Positions 29,121-36,882 of a stretch of DNA of 64,000 bases are shown here, piece by piece. Both the position numbers and the translations under genes were made by a program. Within the stretch, counting starts at the first letter, position 1, and the number at the start of each line of letters is the position of its first letter. A model generated the notes under the pieces. The model was given only the letters and a program-made list of their open reading frames with translations. It was not told the origin of the DNA and ran no database searches. Source of the stretch: CAYRHN01 sp964424115 (GTDB lineage: Bacteria; Chloroflexota; Anaerolineae; Anaerolineales; Anaerolineaceae); the NCBI GenBank assembly GCA_964424115.1, contig CAYRHN010000008.1, positions 62,001 to 126,000 of the forward strand, in the 5' to 3' direction.

Positions 29121-30245
29121 ATGAAGCGTTACGGTTTGACCCTCTTGTCTCTGGTGTTAATGCTGAGCATGGTCCTCAGCGCCTGCACCACCACCGCACC
29201 CACTACCTCCACCAATGAAACCGGCGCTCTGGCCGAATTGGTCAAAGCCGCCCAGGCCGAAGGACAGCTGACCGTCATCGCCCTGCCTCACGACTGGTGC
29301 AATTATGGTGAAGCCATCGAAGCCTACAAGGCCAAATATGGGATCCAGGTCAATGAGTTGAATCCGGATGCCGGCTCAGCCGATGAGATCGAAGCGATCA
29401 AAGCCAATAAAGACAATAAAGGCCCTAACGCACCAGACGTGATCGACGTCGGTTACGGCTACGGTCCCCAGTTGGTCGAAGAAAAGCTGGTTGCTCCTTA
29501 CAAGGTCTCTACCTGGGATTCGATCCCGGCAGATTCCAAGAATCCCGACGGCTACTGGTACGGCGACTACTACGGCGTACTGGCCTTTGAGGTCAATAAA
29601 GACGCTGTCACCAATGTTCCCCAAGATTGGGCCGACCTGTTGAAACCCGAATACAAGGGGCAGGTAGCACTTTCCGGTGATCCCCGCGCCTCCGCTCAAG
29701 CACAGATGAGCGTCTATGCGGCTGCATTGGCCAACGGCGGCAACCTGGATGATGTCACCAAGGGCCTTGATTTCTTCAAACAGCTCAATGATGCCGGCAA
29801 CTTCGTTCCGGTCATCGCCAAGCAGGCCACCGTCGCCAAGGGCGAGACCCCCATCATCATGCGCTGGGACTACAATGCCCTGGCCGACCGCGATTCCCTG
29901 GCGGGCAACCCGACCATCGAAGTGGTCATTCCGCCCAGCGGCGTCATTGCCGGTGTCTATATCCAGGCCATTTCCGCCTACGCCCCGCACCCCAATGCGG
30001 CCAAGTTGTGGATGGAATTCCTGTATTCGGACGAAGGCCAGACCTACTGGCTGAAGGGTTACTGTCACCCCATTCGCTACAACGATATGTCCAAGCGCGG
30101 TGTCGTCCCCGCTGAACTTTCCGCCAAGCTGCCCTCGGCCGACCTGTACGCCAAGGCTGTCTTCCCGTCCATCGATCAGATCAACAACGCCAAGAAGGTG
30201 ATCGCTGAGAAGTGGATGGAATCCGTCGGCGCCGATGTCAAGTAA
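29121..30245 (+). CDS. ABC transporter substrate-binding lipoprotein, PotD/AfuA-like (374 aa)
   Basis: A lipoprotein signal ends at Cys22 (VLSAC), then a short Thr/Ser linker and a type II periplasmic-binding fold (about 40-370): 'AAQAEGQLTVIALPHDWCNYGE', 'WADLLKPEYKGQVALSGDP', 'SAYAPHPNAAKLWMEFLYSDEGQTYW'. These motifs are those of the family taking up iron(III), thiamine, polyamines or phosphonates. The start follows CCAGGAGAG. It heads a complete importer with two permeases and an ATPase; the last two codons overlap the first permease gene. The ligand cannot be assigned from the sequence alone. Confidence 0.9.
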   Translation: MKRYGLTLLSLVLMLSMVLSACTTTAPTTSTNETGALAELVKAAQAEGQLTVIALPHDWCNYGEAIEAYKAKYGIQVNELNPDAGSADEIEAIKANKDNKGPNAPDVIDVGYGYGPQLVEEKLVAPYKVSTWDSIPADSKNPDGYWYGDYYGVLAFEVNKDAVTNVPQDWADLLKPEYKGQVALSGDPRASAQAQMSVYAAALANGGNLDDVTKGLDFFKQLNDAGNFVPVIAKQATVAKGETPIIMRWDYNALADRDSLAGNPTIEVVIPPSGVIAGVYIQAISAYAPHPNAAKLWMEFLYSDEGQTYWLKGYCHPIRYNDMSKRGVVPAELSAKLPSADLYAKAVFPSIDQINNAKKVIAEKWMESVGADVK

Positions 30246-31149
30246 CCTCGAAACCAACCCAAACAACGAAAAGCGGGACGCGCTAAAAGCGCGTCCCGCC
30301 AAATCAAACTGGAAGGACTGGCTGGGCGTTGCGCCGTTCTTCCTGTTTGTTTTCCTGTTCATCCTGCTGCCGTTCATCAAGCTTCTCGTCGGCAGCCTGC
30401 AGGATAATGACGGCAATTTCACTCTGAAAAATTTTGTGGACCTGACCCGGCCGGACATACTGGACGCCTATTGGGTCAGCATTCGCATCAGCCTGGCCTC
30501 CGCCATTGGCGGCGGGATCCTGGGCTTCTTCATGGCCTATGCCATCACCATCGGCGGCCTGCCGCGCTGGGTGCGCAGCATGCTGACCACCTTCTCCGGC
30601 GTGGCCTCCAACTTCGCCGGCGTGCCGCTGGCCTTTGCCTTCATCGCCACCCTCGGCCGGGTCGGCATGGTGACCGTGATCCTCAAGTCATTATTTGGCC
30701 TCAACCTGTATGACCAGGGCTTCAACCTGTATTCATTCTGGGGCCTGACCCTCACCTACATGTACTTCCAATTCCCGCTGATGGTGCTGGTCATCACCCC
30801 CTCGCTGGATGGCCTGCGCAAGGAATGGCGCGAAGCCTGCGAGAACCTGGGCGGCAATTCATTCCACTACTGGACGCGCATTGCCCTGCCGGTGCTGATG
30901 CCCTCCCTGATGGCCACCATGATCCTGCTCTTCGGCAACGCCTTTGGCGCCTATGCCACAGCCCTTTCCCTGACCGGCGGCTTCATCAACCTGGTGACGG
31001 TTTTGATCGGCTCGCAGATCAAGGGCGACGTGCTGCTCAACATCGGCCTGGGTTATGCCCTGGCGATCGGCATGGTGGTGATCATGATCGTCACCATGAC
31101 CATTTACTACTTCCTGCGCAAACGCAGTGAAAGGTGGCTGCGCACATGA
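30235..31149 (+). CDS. ABC transporter permease 1 (304 aa)
   Basis: The ATG at 30235 overlaps the binding-protein stop by 11 bp. After a 35-residue hydrophilic head come six membrane segments and the permease EAA-type loop 'REACENLGGNSFHYWTRIALPVLMPSL' (about 200-226, seen here in two parts), as in PotB/AfuB-class subunits. The head is encoded by a strong DNA hairpin (30273-30299), which may regulate translation or mRNA decay at this junction. The 3' end overlaps the next permease gene as ATGA. Confidence 0.9.
   Translation: MSSNLETNPNNEKRDALKARPAKSNWKDWLGVAPFFLFVFLFILLPFIKLLVGSLQDNDGNFTLKNFVDLTRPDILDAYWVSIRISLASAIGGGILGFFMAYAITIGGLPRWVRSMLTTFSGVASNFAGVPLAFAFIATLGRVGMVTVILKSLFGLNLYDQGFNLYSFWGLTLTYMYFQFPLMVLVITPSLDGLRKEWREACENLGGNSFHYWTRIALPVLMPSLMATMILLFGNAFGAYATALSLTGGFINLVTVLIGSQIKGDVLLNIGLGYALAIGMVVIMIVTMTIYYFLRKRSERWLRT
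30273..30299 (+). other. Perfect 11-bp stem hairpin inside the permease start region
   Basis: GCGGGACGCGC / GCGCGTCCCGC with a TAAAA loop, without a T-tract. It lies 27 bp after the binding-protein stop and within the first codons of the permease gene, coding for a non-conserved hydrophilic head. It could block 3' exonucleases so that binding protein is made in excess (inference). Confidence 0.65.
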
Positions 31150-31937
31150 AAAAACTTCACCTCTGGTCGTGGTTCTGGATCCTGCTCGGGACGCTGTATT
31201 TCATCATCCCCCTGATCGCCACCTTCGATTTCTCCCTGCGCGCCAGGAAAGGCGAGCTCAGCTTTGTCGCCTATACCAACCTGTTCAACGACGCTGCTTT
31301 TTGGAAGACCTTCCTGTTCTCGATCGAGATGGGCGTCTTCACCATCCTGGTCGGGCTGGTGCTGGTGGTTCCCACCGCCTACTGGATCCGCCTGCGCCTG
31401 CCCCAATTGCGCGTGGTGATCGAATTCATTTCCATGCTGCCCTTTGTCATTCCCGCCATCGTGCTGGTCTTCGGCCTGGTCAAGGTCTTCAGCGGCGCGC
31501 CAACCTATTTGACCGATACCATGTTCGGCAACTACACCCTGCTGGTGGCAGCCTACACCGTGCTGACCTTGCCCTACATGTTCCGCGCCGTCGATAACGG
31601 CCTGGCCGCCATCGACGTGCGCAGCCTGACCGAAGCCGCGCAATCCCTGGGCGCCGGATGGGGCACGATCCTCTTCAAGATCATCTTCCCCAACCTGCGC
31701 GCGGCGCTGCTTTCCGGCAGCTTTCTCACCATGGCCACCGTGCTGGGCGAGTTCACCATCGCCAGCTTCCTGGTGGGCATCAACGCGTTCGGACCGTACA
31801 TGTCCTTGATTGGGCAGAACAAGACCTATGAATCGTCTTCGCTGGCGATCATCTCGTTCGCGCTCACCTGGGCTCTGATGGGCTTGATCCAACTCTTCGG
31901 CCGCGGCAAAGAAACCAACATTGCCGGCGCGCACTAA
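31146..31937 (+). CDS. ABC transporter permease 2 (263 aa)
   Basis: The ATG at 31146 forms an ATGA overlap with the previous stop and has AAGGTGG eight bases upstream; a GTG at 31134 is in frame but less likely. Six membrane segments and the EAA-type loop 'LTEAAQSLGAGWGTILFKIIFPNLRAAL' (about 170-197, given here as two joined parts) mark a PotC/AfuB-type subunit. It should dimerise with permease 1 and couple to the ATPase encoded 18 bp downstream. Confidence 0.9.
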   Translation: MKKLHLWSWFWILLGTLYFIIPLIATFDFSLRARKGELSFVAYTNLFNDAAFWKTFLFSIEMGVFTILVGLVLVVPTAYWIRLRLPQLRVVIEFISMLPFVIPAIVLVFGLVKVFSGAPTYLTDTMFGNYTLLVAAYTVLTLPYMFRAVDNGLAAIDVRSLTEAAQSLGAGWGTILFKIIFPNLRAALLSGSFLTMATVLGEFTIASFLVGINAFGPYMSLIGQNKTYESSSLAIISFALTWALMGLIQLFGRGKETNIAGAH

Positions 31938-31955
31938 CCTCCAAGCGAGCGAATC

Positions 31956-33020
31956 ATGGCGTTCTTAACTCTCTCCAATATTTACAAGATCTTCGGCAAG
32001 AACACTGCGGTTGAGAACTTCAACCTGGAAGTGGAAAAAGGCGAGTTCATCTCCTTCCTTGGCCCCAGCGGCTGCGGAAAGACCACCACCCTGCGCATGA
32101 TCGCCGGTTTTGAGACCCCCTCGCAGGGCGAGATCCGCGTTCTCGGCGAGGAGATCACCCGCAGACCACCCAACCAGCGCAATATGGGCATGGTCTTCCA
32201 GTCCTACGCCCTCTTTCCCAACCTGACCGTCGCGGATAACATCGGTTTCGGCCTCTCCATCGCGCATAAACCCAAGGACGAGATCAAGCAGCGCGTGGAC
32301 GAGATGCTCGCCCTGATCCACATGAGCAGCTTCGGCACCCGCTACCCCTACCAGATGTCCGGTGGGCAGCAGCAGCGCGTCGCCCTGGCGCGCGCGCTGG
32401 CCATCCAGCCGCAGGTGCTGCTGCTGGATGAACCGCTCTCCGCCCTGGATGCCAAGATCCGCCTGGAACTGCGCACCGAGATCCGCGCCATCCAGCAGAA
32501 GCTGGGCATCACCACCATCTACGTCACCCACGACCAGGAGGAGGCCCTCTCCCTCTCCGACCGGGTGGTGGTGATGAAGGACGGCCGCATCGAGCAGGTC
32601 GGCGCGCCCTTCCAGATCTACAACTTCCCCCAGACGCCTTTCGTGGCTTCTTTCGTCGGCACGCTCAACGTGGTGGACGCTGAAGTGATTGACCCCGCTG
32701 CAGGTCATTTGAGCGTGGAAGGCTTCCCGGTGACGGCCTCCAAGGCGGTGGATGCTTCCAAAGGTACTACCGTACGACTGGCCATCCGCCCCGAGATCCT
32801 GGCCATGGACCCGGAAGCCGGGGAGAATAAGTTCACCGGCGCGGTGGAATCGGTCACCTTCCTGGGTTCCATCGTGCGCATCCAGGTCAAGATCGGCGCG
32901 CGCAAGCTGTTCTTCGATACCTTCAACAATCCCAAGCTGATCCCGCCCCGTGTGGGGGATCTGGTGGAATTACATTTCCCCCGCGAGGCCTGCCTCGTGC
33001 TGGGAGTGAAACAGGAATAG
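31956..33020 (+). CDS. ABC transporter ATP-binding protein (354 aa)
   Basis: Energises the importer at the inner face of the membrane. Walker A GPSGCGKTT (36-44), Q-loop near 81, signature SGGQQQR (134-140), Walker B VLLLDE (153-158) and the switch His190 are all intact. Residues about 245-350 form a TOBE domain as in PotA/FbpC/UgpC proteins. It is last in the four-gene operon and is followed after 16 bp by a strong terminator. It might also serve the ATPase-less sugar importers of the window, but the CUT1 MsmX-type signature was not tested. Confidence 0.95.
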   Translation: MAFLTLSNIYKIFGKNTAVENFNLEVEKGEFISFLGPSGCGKTTTLRMIAGFETPSQGEIRVLGEEITRRPPNQRNMGMVFQSYALFPNLTVADNIGFGLSIAHKPKDEIKQRVDEMLALIHMSSFGTRYPYQMSGGQQQRVALARALAIQPQVLLLDEPLSALDAKIRLELRTEIRAIQQKLGITTIYVTHDQEEALSLSDRVVVMKDGRIEQVGAPFQIYNFPQTPFVASFVGTLNVVDAEVIDPAAGHLSVEGFPVTASKAVDASKGTTVRLAIRPEILAMDPEAGENKFTGAVESVTFLGSIVRIQVKIGARKLFFDTFNNPKLIPPRVGDLVELHFPREACLVLGVKQE

Positions 33021-33036
33021 ATCGGTTCATGGAGAC

Positions 33037-33069
33037 GAGCGGGATGCGCAGGCATCCCGCTCTTTTTTT
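33037..33069 (+). terminator. Rho-independent terminator of the ABC importer operon
   Basis: An 11-bp perfect GC-rich stem (GAGCGGGATGC / GCATCCCGCTC), GCAG loop, then seven T residues (33063-33069). Confidence 0.92.
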
Positions 33070-33364
33070 ACGGAATGACTTGAACTAAACACCAGGTTCC
33101 TGGGCCTTGTTCCCGGCAAGACAGCGCTATCCCTTTCCGGATGAGGATGGTTAAAATTTAGGGCGATGAGGGATTTCTTCCCGAAGGGATGACAGCTCAA
33201 CCAACTAATTTGAAAGTGATCTGCCGGATGCCAAGGGGATGATGGGCAATTGGATTGCCTTTGGCAGGTTGCCGTTTGCAGTGTGGGGAGTGGTGAGGAG
33301 GTAAGAAAAGCACCCAAGCCATTGCGGGGTGGGTGCGGATGCGCTTTCTCTACGTTAGGCTGTG

Positions 33365-33391
33365 TGTAATAACCCGAGAAGTGTTATTACA
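33365..33391. repeat. Perfect 9-bp inverted repeat
   Basis: TGTAATAAC / GTTATTACA around a 9-base loop (33374-33382). No T-tract follows. Role unknown; it may belong to the decayed mobile element nearby. Confidence 0.6.
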
Positions 33392-33464
33392 TGGTTCAGA
33401 AGGTTACGTAAACGGAGAAGCGCTTACGTTCACGTAATGGATGTATATGCAAATTCGCGGTTTT

Positions 33465-33495
33465 GGTGCGTTGCCCTTGACATGGGCAACGCACC
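33465..33495. repeat. Perfect 12-bp inverted repeat adjoining the IS110 fragment
   Basis: GGTGCGTTGCCC / GGGCAACGCACC with a 7-base loop (33477-33483). It ends five bases before the stop of the transposase fragment, so it may be the structure at which the element was cut or another repeat that entered it. Confidence 0.7.
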
Positions 33496-33499
33496 CTAC

Positions 33500-33604
33500 T
33501 TACCAGATGAGGGCAACTTTCACAGTCATGTAGTGCTCTTGGTACATCAGGGCTGCGTCAAATTTCGCTTTGGCGATGTCAATTCCTAAAATTGCTGCTG
33601 TCAT
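33500..33604 (-). pseudogene. N-terminal fragment of an IS110-family transposase (34 codons)
   Basis: Minus strand: AGAGGAG ribosome-binding site, ATG at 33604, then MTAAILGIDIAKAKFDAAL, the usual start of IS110-family DEDD transposases including the first catalytic Asp in 'GIDIAK'. The frame continues with unrelated residues and stops at 33500-33502, where about 300 or more residues are missing. No transposase C-terminal part (Ser-containing domain) is found nearby. The upstream non-coding side (33605 on) is where IS110 elements encode their guide RNA, but I cannot recognise one here. Confidence 0.7.
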
Positions 33605-34132
33605 GTGCATTCTCCTCTGGTAAACTTAGTGTCAGACGCTGATCAGATCAATCTGGGTCTACCTTGTAAATGCAAGCTCTTCTCTGCTTTGCTCAAAGAT
33701 CAGGAGGAGTGGCTTCAGATGCTGTCCGACCTCGGTTCAGATTGGGATAACGGGGATCTTATCTACGTTACAAGCTCTAGGTTCTAGGGTGCGTACAGAT
33801 TCTCCCGCTTCCTTCTGCTCAGCGTCTTCCTCCTCTTTAGTCTACTCCCATCTATAATACAAGGGTGGGTTATCTTTGAAAGCCGGATGCCTTTTTGACC
33901 CCGATTCCTTTGCTAAACAGCAAATTCTCTCTTGAGTTTAAAGGCAGCATTTACTTGCTGGATTGTGAAAGCTGGAATTTAACCCTTTCTGCCTTCGGGT
34001 GCTCGATAAATGTTCCCGATGCTATCTGATGAATAGCTTATTCCTTTTTGATTCTACTCCCTTAATACGAGAAATTGGTTTAGCTTAATTGTCTATCCTA
34101 ATTACTACAAACTTTCATGTTATGCAATCCTA

Positions 34133-35038
34133 TTATTTTTGAGCATATGCTTCAGTATTAATAGAAAAGCATGCATTATCGGTTCTATTTGATAATAGAC
34201 TATAGAAATCCTCAATTGTAAGGTTAGATATTTTATCTATATCTGCTTCTCCAAACATTTCTGATGGGGGATTTTCTCCTAGCCAAATCTCTACTAGACC
34301 CAATCCCGGATCCTGAAAAGGGCAAACATATATAAATTTTTTATCCGGTACATATTGTCCTACATACTGAATCACAAAATTTTCCCGTTCATACGAGAGC
34401 GAATACGTATACCAAACGATTTTTGTAGTTGTTGGTTCATGTGGGGTATCCAAGAAAAAGGTTACCCTAGAAGGAATTCCAAAATTCTGGAGGATTTGAT
34501 CAAGATTGAATGCTTTCCAATTCTGTGAAGTTGCATTCGTATTTCCAACTTGCAAATCAATATCCAAGTACTGCAAAGTATTGGTTTTAACCCCATAATC
34601 AATATAAATGGATTCACTTCCTTTCCATCGGAATGAAACCGAATATCTTTCATCTGATGGAGAAGAATTATCGTAAATTCCTCCTAAATGATGAAATAAA
34701 TTTTTAATTTCTTCACTAGACGTTTTTCCAGGAATTAATTCCCAAAAACATGGGGTTTCACAATCTCCATTATCAAACATAAATTTGTCTATTATTTGAG
34801 CAGCCATGGAATCATTCAATGTTGGAATAATTGTAGATGTAGGGGTAGAAGTAAGAGTAGGAGAAGGCTTAGCAGAAGGAGTTGGTGTGAATTCTTGTGG
34901 AATAATGGATGTCTCAGTTTTTGTCCTAATAATTGTAGGATTTGGGGTAATTTTCGTTGGAATTATCGTTGGAGTTGAATTACACCCCATCAAAAAAAGC
35001 AGAGTAATTAAAAATACTATCATAAAATTCTTCTTCAT
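34133..35038 (-). CDS. Cysteine-containing lipoprotein after Rhs cassette 3 (301 aa), candidate partner or immunity protein
   Basis: Lipoprotein signal with Cys19 (LFLMGC), a Thr/Pro/Ser linker (20-75), then an alpha/beta domain I do not recognise by family. It is clearly related to the lipoprotein at 38463-39413: both have 'CExPCxW' (Cys93, Cys97 here), 'ILxNxGxPxxV', a middle cysteine before a 'Gxxx(L/I)W' turn and a final cysteine after 'EDFYSLL/EEFYANF'. It starts 17 bp after the stop of the Rhs cassette with AAGGATAG upstream, so both would be read together. Surface anchoring plus linkage to a protease-type Rhs tip suggests an immunity or partner role; this is inference. Confidence 0.75.
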   Translation of the reverse strand: MKKNFMIVFLITLLFLMGCNSTPTIIPTKITPNPTIIRTKTETSIIPQEFTPTPSAKPSPTLTSTPTSTIIPTLNDSMAAQIIDKFMFDNGDCETPCFWELIPGKTSSEEIKNLFHHLGGIYDNSSPSDERYSVSFRWKGSESIYIDYGVKTNTLQYLDIDLQVGNTNATSQNWKAFNLDQILQNFGIPSRVTFFLDTPHEPTTTKIVWYTYSLSYERENFVIQYVGQYVPDKKFIYVCPFQDPGLGLVEIWLGENPPSEMFGEADIDKISNLTIEDFYSLLSNRTDNACFSINTEAYAQK

Positions 35039-35055
35039 AATCTATCCTTATAAGT

Positions 35056-35910
35056 TTATCGTGGTCCTGCACCAGGCCTATTTGGTTCTATGACATTTTC
35101 GCTATATGAGGATAAAGCAGATTCAATCCATTGAACTCGTGCTATTCCTCCAGCATTATTAGCAAAATTATTTACAGCATAATTAGCAATCAAATCAGCC
35201 CATTCTTCGTCTGCCGTATTCCCTTCAATTCCCCATGCATCGGTAGAAGAAATCGTCCCAGGGTGTTGTTGAGCACTGACAGTACTCCAGGTAGAATATG
35301 TTGTATTAGTTACTCTAGACTTAGTGAAGGATTTGTCATATCTGGCATCTTTGCGATTATATTTTCCATCCAATGTTCCCATCACAAAATCGCCATTAGC
35401 ATCGTATACCGCGCTGGAATTTAACATATTGCTAAAATATCCACCAGCCTTAAAGTCTATAAGATGTCCTACCTCATGAAACACATTTTGATTGGGCGCG
35501 GTTTGATCCGAGTTAAAGAAAAAGGTTATACTTGATCCATTAAGTTTTGTCCAACCACTATATTCTCCTAGTTCAGACGCTCCACGGTAGAATGTAGATG
35601 AACCTATTAAGGTTCTTAGAATATCACCACCCCCTAGTGCTTTATTTAGAATGACCAATGCATAATAAATACTAAAAGCCGACCGCCCCGTCCATTCATC
35701 CTTGTCATCTGATAGGGTTATTCCAAACTTGGATTTAATCAATTCTCTCCAGTATTTACAAGGATCGGTATTTTCAGTTGCATAGTGCCCGCTCGGATCT
35801 GTATACTTTAATGGCGAATTAAGCGTATAGCTATATCTATCCCAGGCCAAAGGATTCCCCGGCCCGGGAATGATCGAATCGGCTTGAGCGAATCTCGATA
35901 AATTGCGACA
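35056..35910 (-). pseudogene. Rhs C-terminal cassette 3 with HEVGH zinc-peptidase tip, 5'-truncated
   Basis: The frame opens with 'NLSRFAQADSIIPG', the end of an Rhs core hinge, runs through 'NPLAWDRYSYTLNSPLKYTDPSGH' and continues into a tip of about 240 residues. The in-frame upstream stop (near 35916) and lack of any ATG mean the Rhs core is gone; only rare starts (TTG 35850) remain, so it is probably silent. The tip has a zincin motif HEVGH (35464-35478) and, about 86 residues on, 'EEWADL', like the third-ligand helix of anthrax lethal factor-type peptidases. The tip itself is undamaged. The break abuts the recombinase segment at 35.9 kb. Confidence 0.75.
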
Positions 35911-35924
35911 CTTATCTTAACCAG
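35906..35924 (-). other. Inverted copy of the Rhs hinge sequence at the cassette-3 junction (candidate recombination site)
   Basis: The minus strand reads CTGGTTAAGATAAGTGTCG; the plus strand at 40181-40199, in the hinge of Rhs cassette 2, reads CTGGTTAAGATAACTGTCG (18 of 19 identical). The full-length Rhs gene has the same core at 43194-43209. So a hinge copy lies here in opposite orientation, exactly where the cassette-3 frame breaks and next to tyrosine recombinase genes. Function as a crossover site is inferred. Confidence 0.5.
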
Positions 35925-35951
35925 ACACATTCTTTCTCGCAGCGGAGCCAG

Positions 35952-36004
35952 TACCTCCTGGGAGTAGAATGAGGATACCGACCTAAACCACTCCACAGGA
36001 GGTA
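35952..36004 (+). promoter_or_regulatory. Inverted repeat that can sequester the recombinase Shine-Dalgarno site
   Basis: TACCTCCTG (35952-35960) is exactly complementary to CAGGAGGTA (35996-36004), which contains the ribosome-binding site of the gene starting at 36010. Pairing across the 35-base gap would hide the site and keep recombinase synthesis low. Confidence 0.55.
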
Positions 36005-36009
36005 TCCCT

Positions 36010-36882
36010 ATGCTAGCCGAGATCGAGCGTTTCGTCAACTGGGTGCGCCGCCGCAATGCTGCCGCCCGCACCTGGCGGGACTACCGCTATGACTTGCAGC
36101 AGTTCGCCGCTGCGGTTGGCGACCTGCCCCTCAACCAGGTCTCTTTCCACGAGGTGGATCACTTCATCAATGTCCAGAAGGCCCTCGGCCACCAGCCCGG
36201 CACGATCAACCGCCGCCTGGCAGCCATTGCGTCGCTGTTTGCCTTCTTCTCCGACGAAGACGATCACCTGGTCTGCCCGGTGCTGCCGCGCCGCCACAAT
36301 CTGCGCGAAGCCCAGCGCCTGCCGCGCCCGGTGCAGCAGGAAGACCTGCGCCGCTTCTTTGCCGTGATCCAAAGCCCGCGCGACCGCGCCATGTTCCTGC
36401 TGATGCTGCGCTGCGGTCTGCGCATCTCTGAGGTGGCCTGCCTGCGCCTCAATGACCTGTACCTCTCCGAACCCTGCCCGCGCCTGGTGGCGCACGGCAA
36501 AGGCTCGCGCGAACGCTCGGTGTACCTTTCGCCGCAGGCTGAACGCGCCCTGAAGGCCTACCTGGCCGAACGCCCGCCGGTTGCCTGCGAATTTGTCTTT
36601 CTCAGCTACCAGCTGCACGGCCTTTCCACCACCGCCATCCACAAGCGCCTGATGGGCTACCGCGCCCAGGCCGGGGTGCAGCTGACCGCCCACCGCCTGC
36701 GCCACTCCTTTGCCAACGACCTGCTCAGCGCGGACGCGCCGGTGACCACGATCCAGAAACTGCTCGGACACCGCTGGCTGGAGACCACCCAGATCTATGT
36801 GGCGGCCAATGACCGCCAGGTGCAGGCGGACTACTATGCCGCCTGCTGGAAGCTGGAGAGTTGGCGCGATGCCTCCACGTAA
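36010..36882 (+). CDS. Tyrosine recombinase/integrase A (290 aa)
   Basis: DNA strand-exchange enzyme. An N-terminal SAM-like arm/core-binding domain (about 1-90) is followed by a catalytic domain (about 105-285) with the full set Arg138, Lys164, His228, Arg231, His254 and the nucleophile Tyr263 (GLRISE, HGKGSRERS, HRLRHSFA, LGHRWLETTQIY). The length is that of XerC/D-type enzymes. The ATG follows CAGGAGG. It overlaps recombinase B by 14 bp, a pairing seen in Tn554-like and 'recombinase-in-trio' elements, where several recombinases act together; a third gene is not present here. GC-rich codon use differs from the AT-rich Rhs tips on both sides, so it is probably a separate insertion. Confidence 0.92.
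   Translation: MLAEIERFVNWVRRRNAAARTWRDYRYDLQQFAAAVGDLPLNQVSFHEVDHFINVQKALGHQPGTINRRLAAIASLFAFFSDEDDHLVCPVLPRRHNLREAQRLPRPVQQEDLRRFFAVIQSPRDRAMFLLMLRCGLRISEVACLRLNDLYLSEPCPRLVAHGKGSRERSVYLSPQAERALKAYLAERPPVACEFVFLSYQLHGLSTTAIHKRLMGYRAQAGVQLTAHRLRHSFANDLLSADAPVTTIQKLLGHRWLETTQIYVAANDRQVQADYYAACWKLESWRDAST

Larger units (their letters stand above)
33070..34132 (+). other. 1.06-kb gene-poor stretch with inverted repeats and an IS110 remnant
   Basis: AT-richer than the flanking operon and without a credible intact gene on either strand. It holds a 9-bp and a 12-bp inverted repeat and a transposase fragment (listed separately). From 33605 to 34132 I see only scattered short frames and no repeat, RNA or promoter signal I can defend. 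It marks the left edge of the accessory region. Confidence 0.6.

Noticed and set aside
33362..33589. 75-codon plus-strand frame
   Set aside because: It runs antisense over the inverted repeats and the IS110 fragment and has no ribosome-binding site or family features.
33600..34132. IS110 guide (bridge) RNA upstream of the transposase fragment
   Set aside because: Position would fit, but I cannot identify loops or matching target sequence by eye; left as unassigned DNA.
35808..36071. 87-codon minus-strand frame across the recombinase start
   Set aside because: It crosses the cassette-3 junction in a different frame from the Rhs tip; the Rhs frame shows the family motifs.
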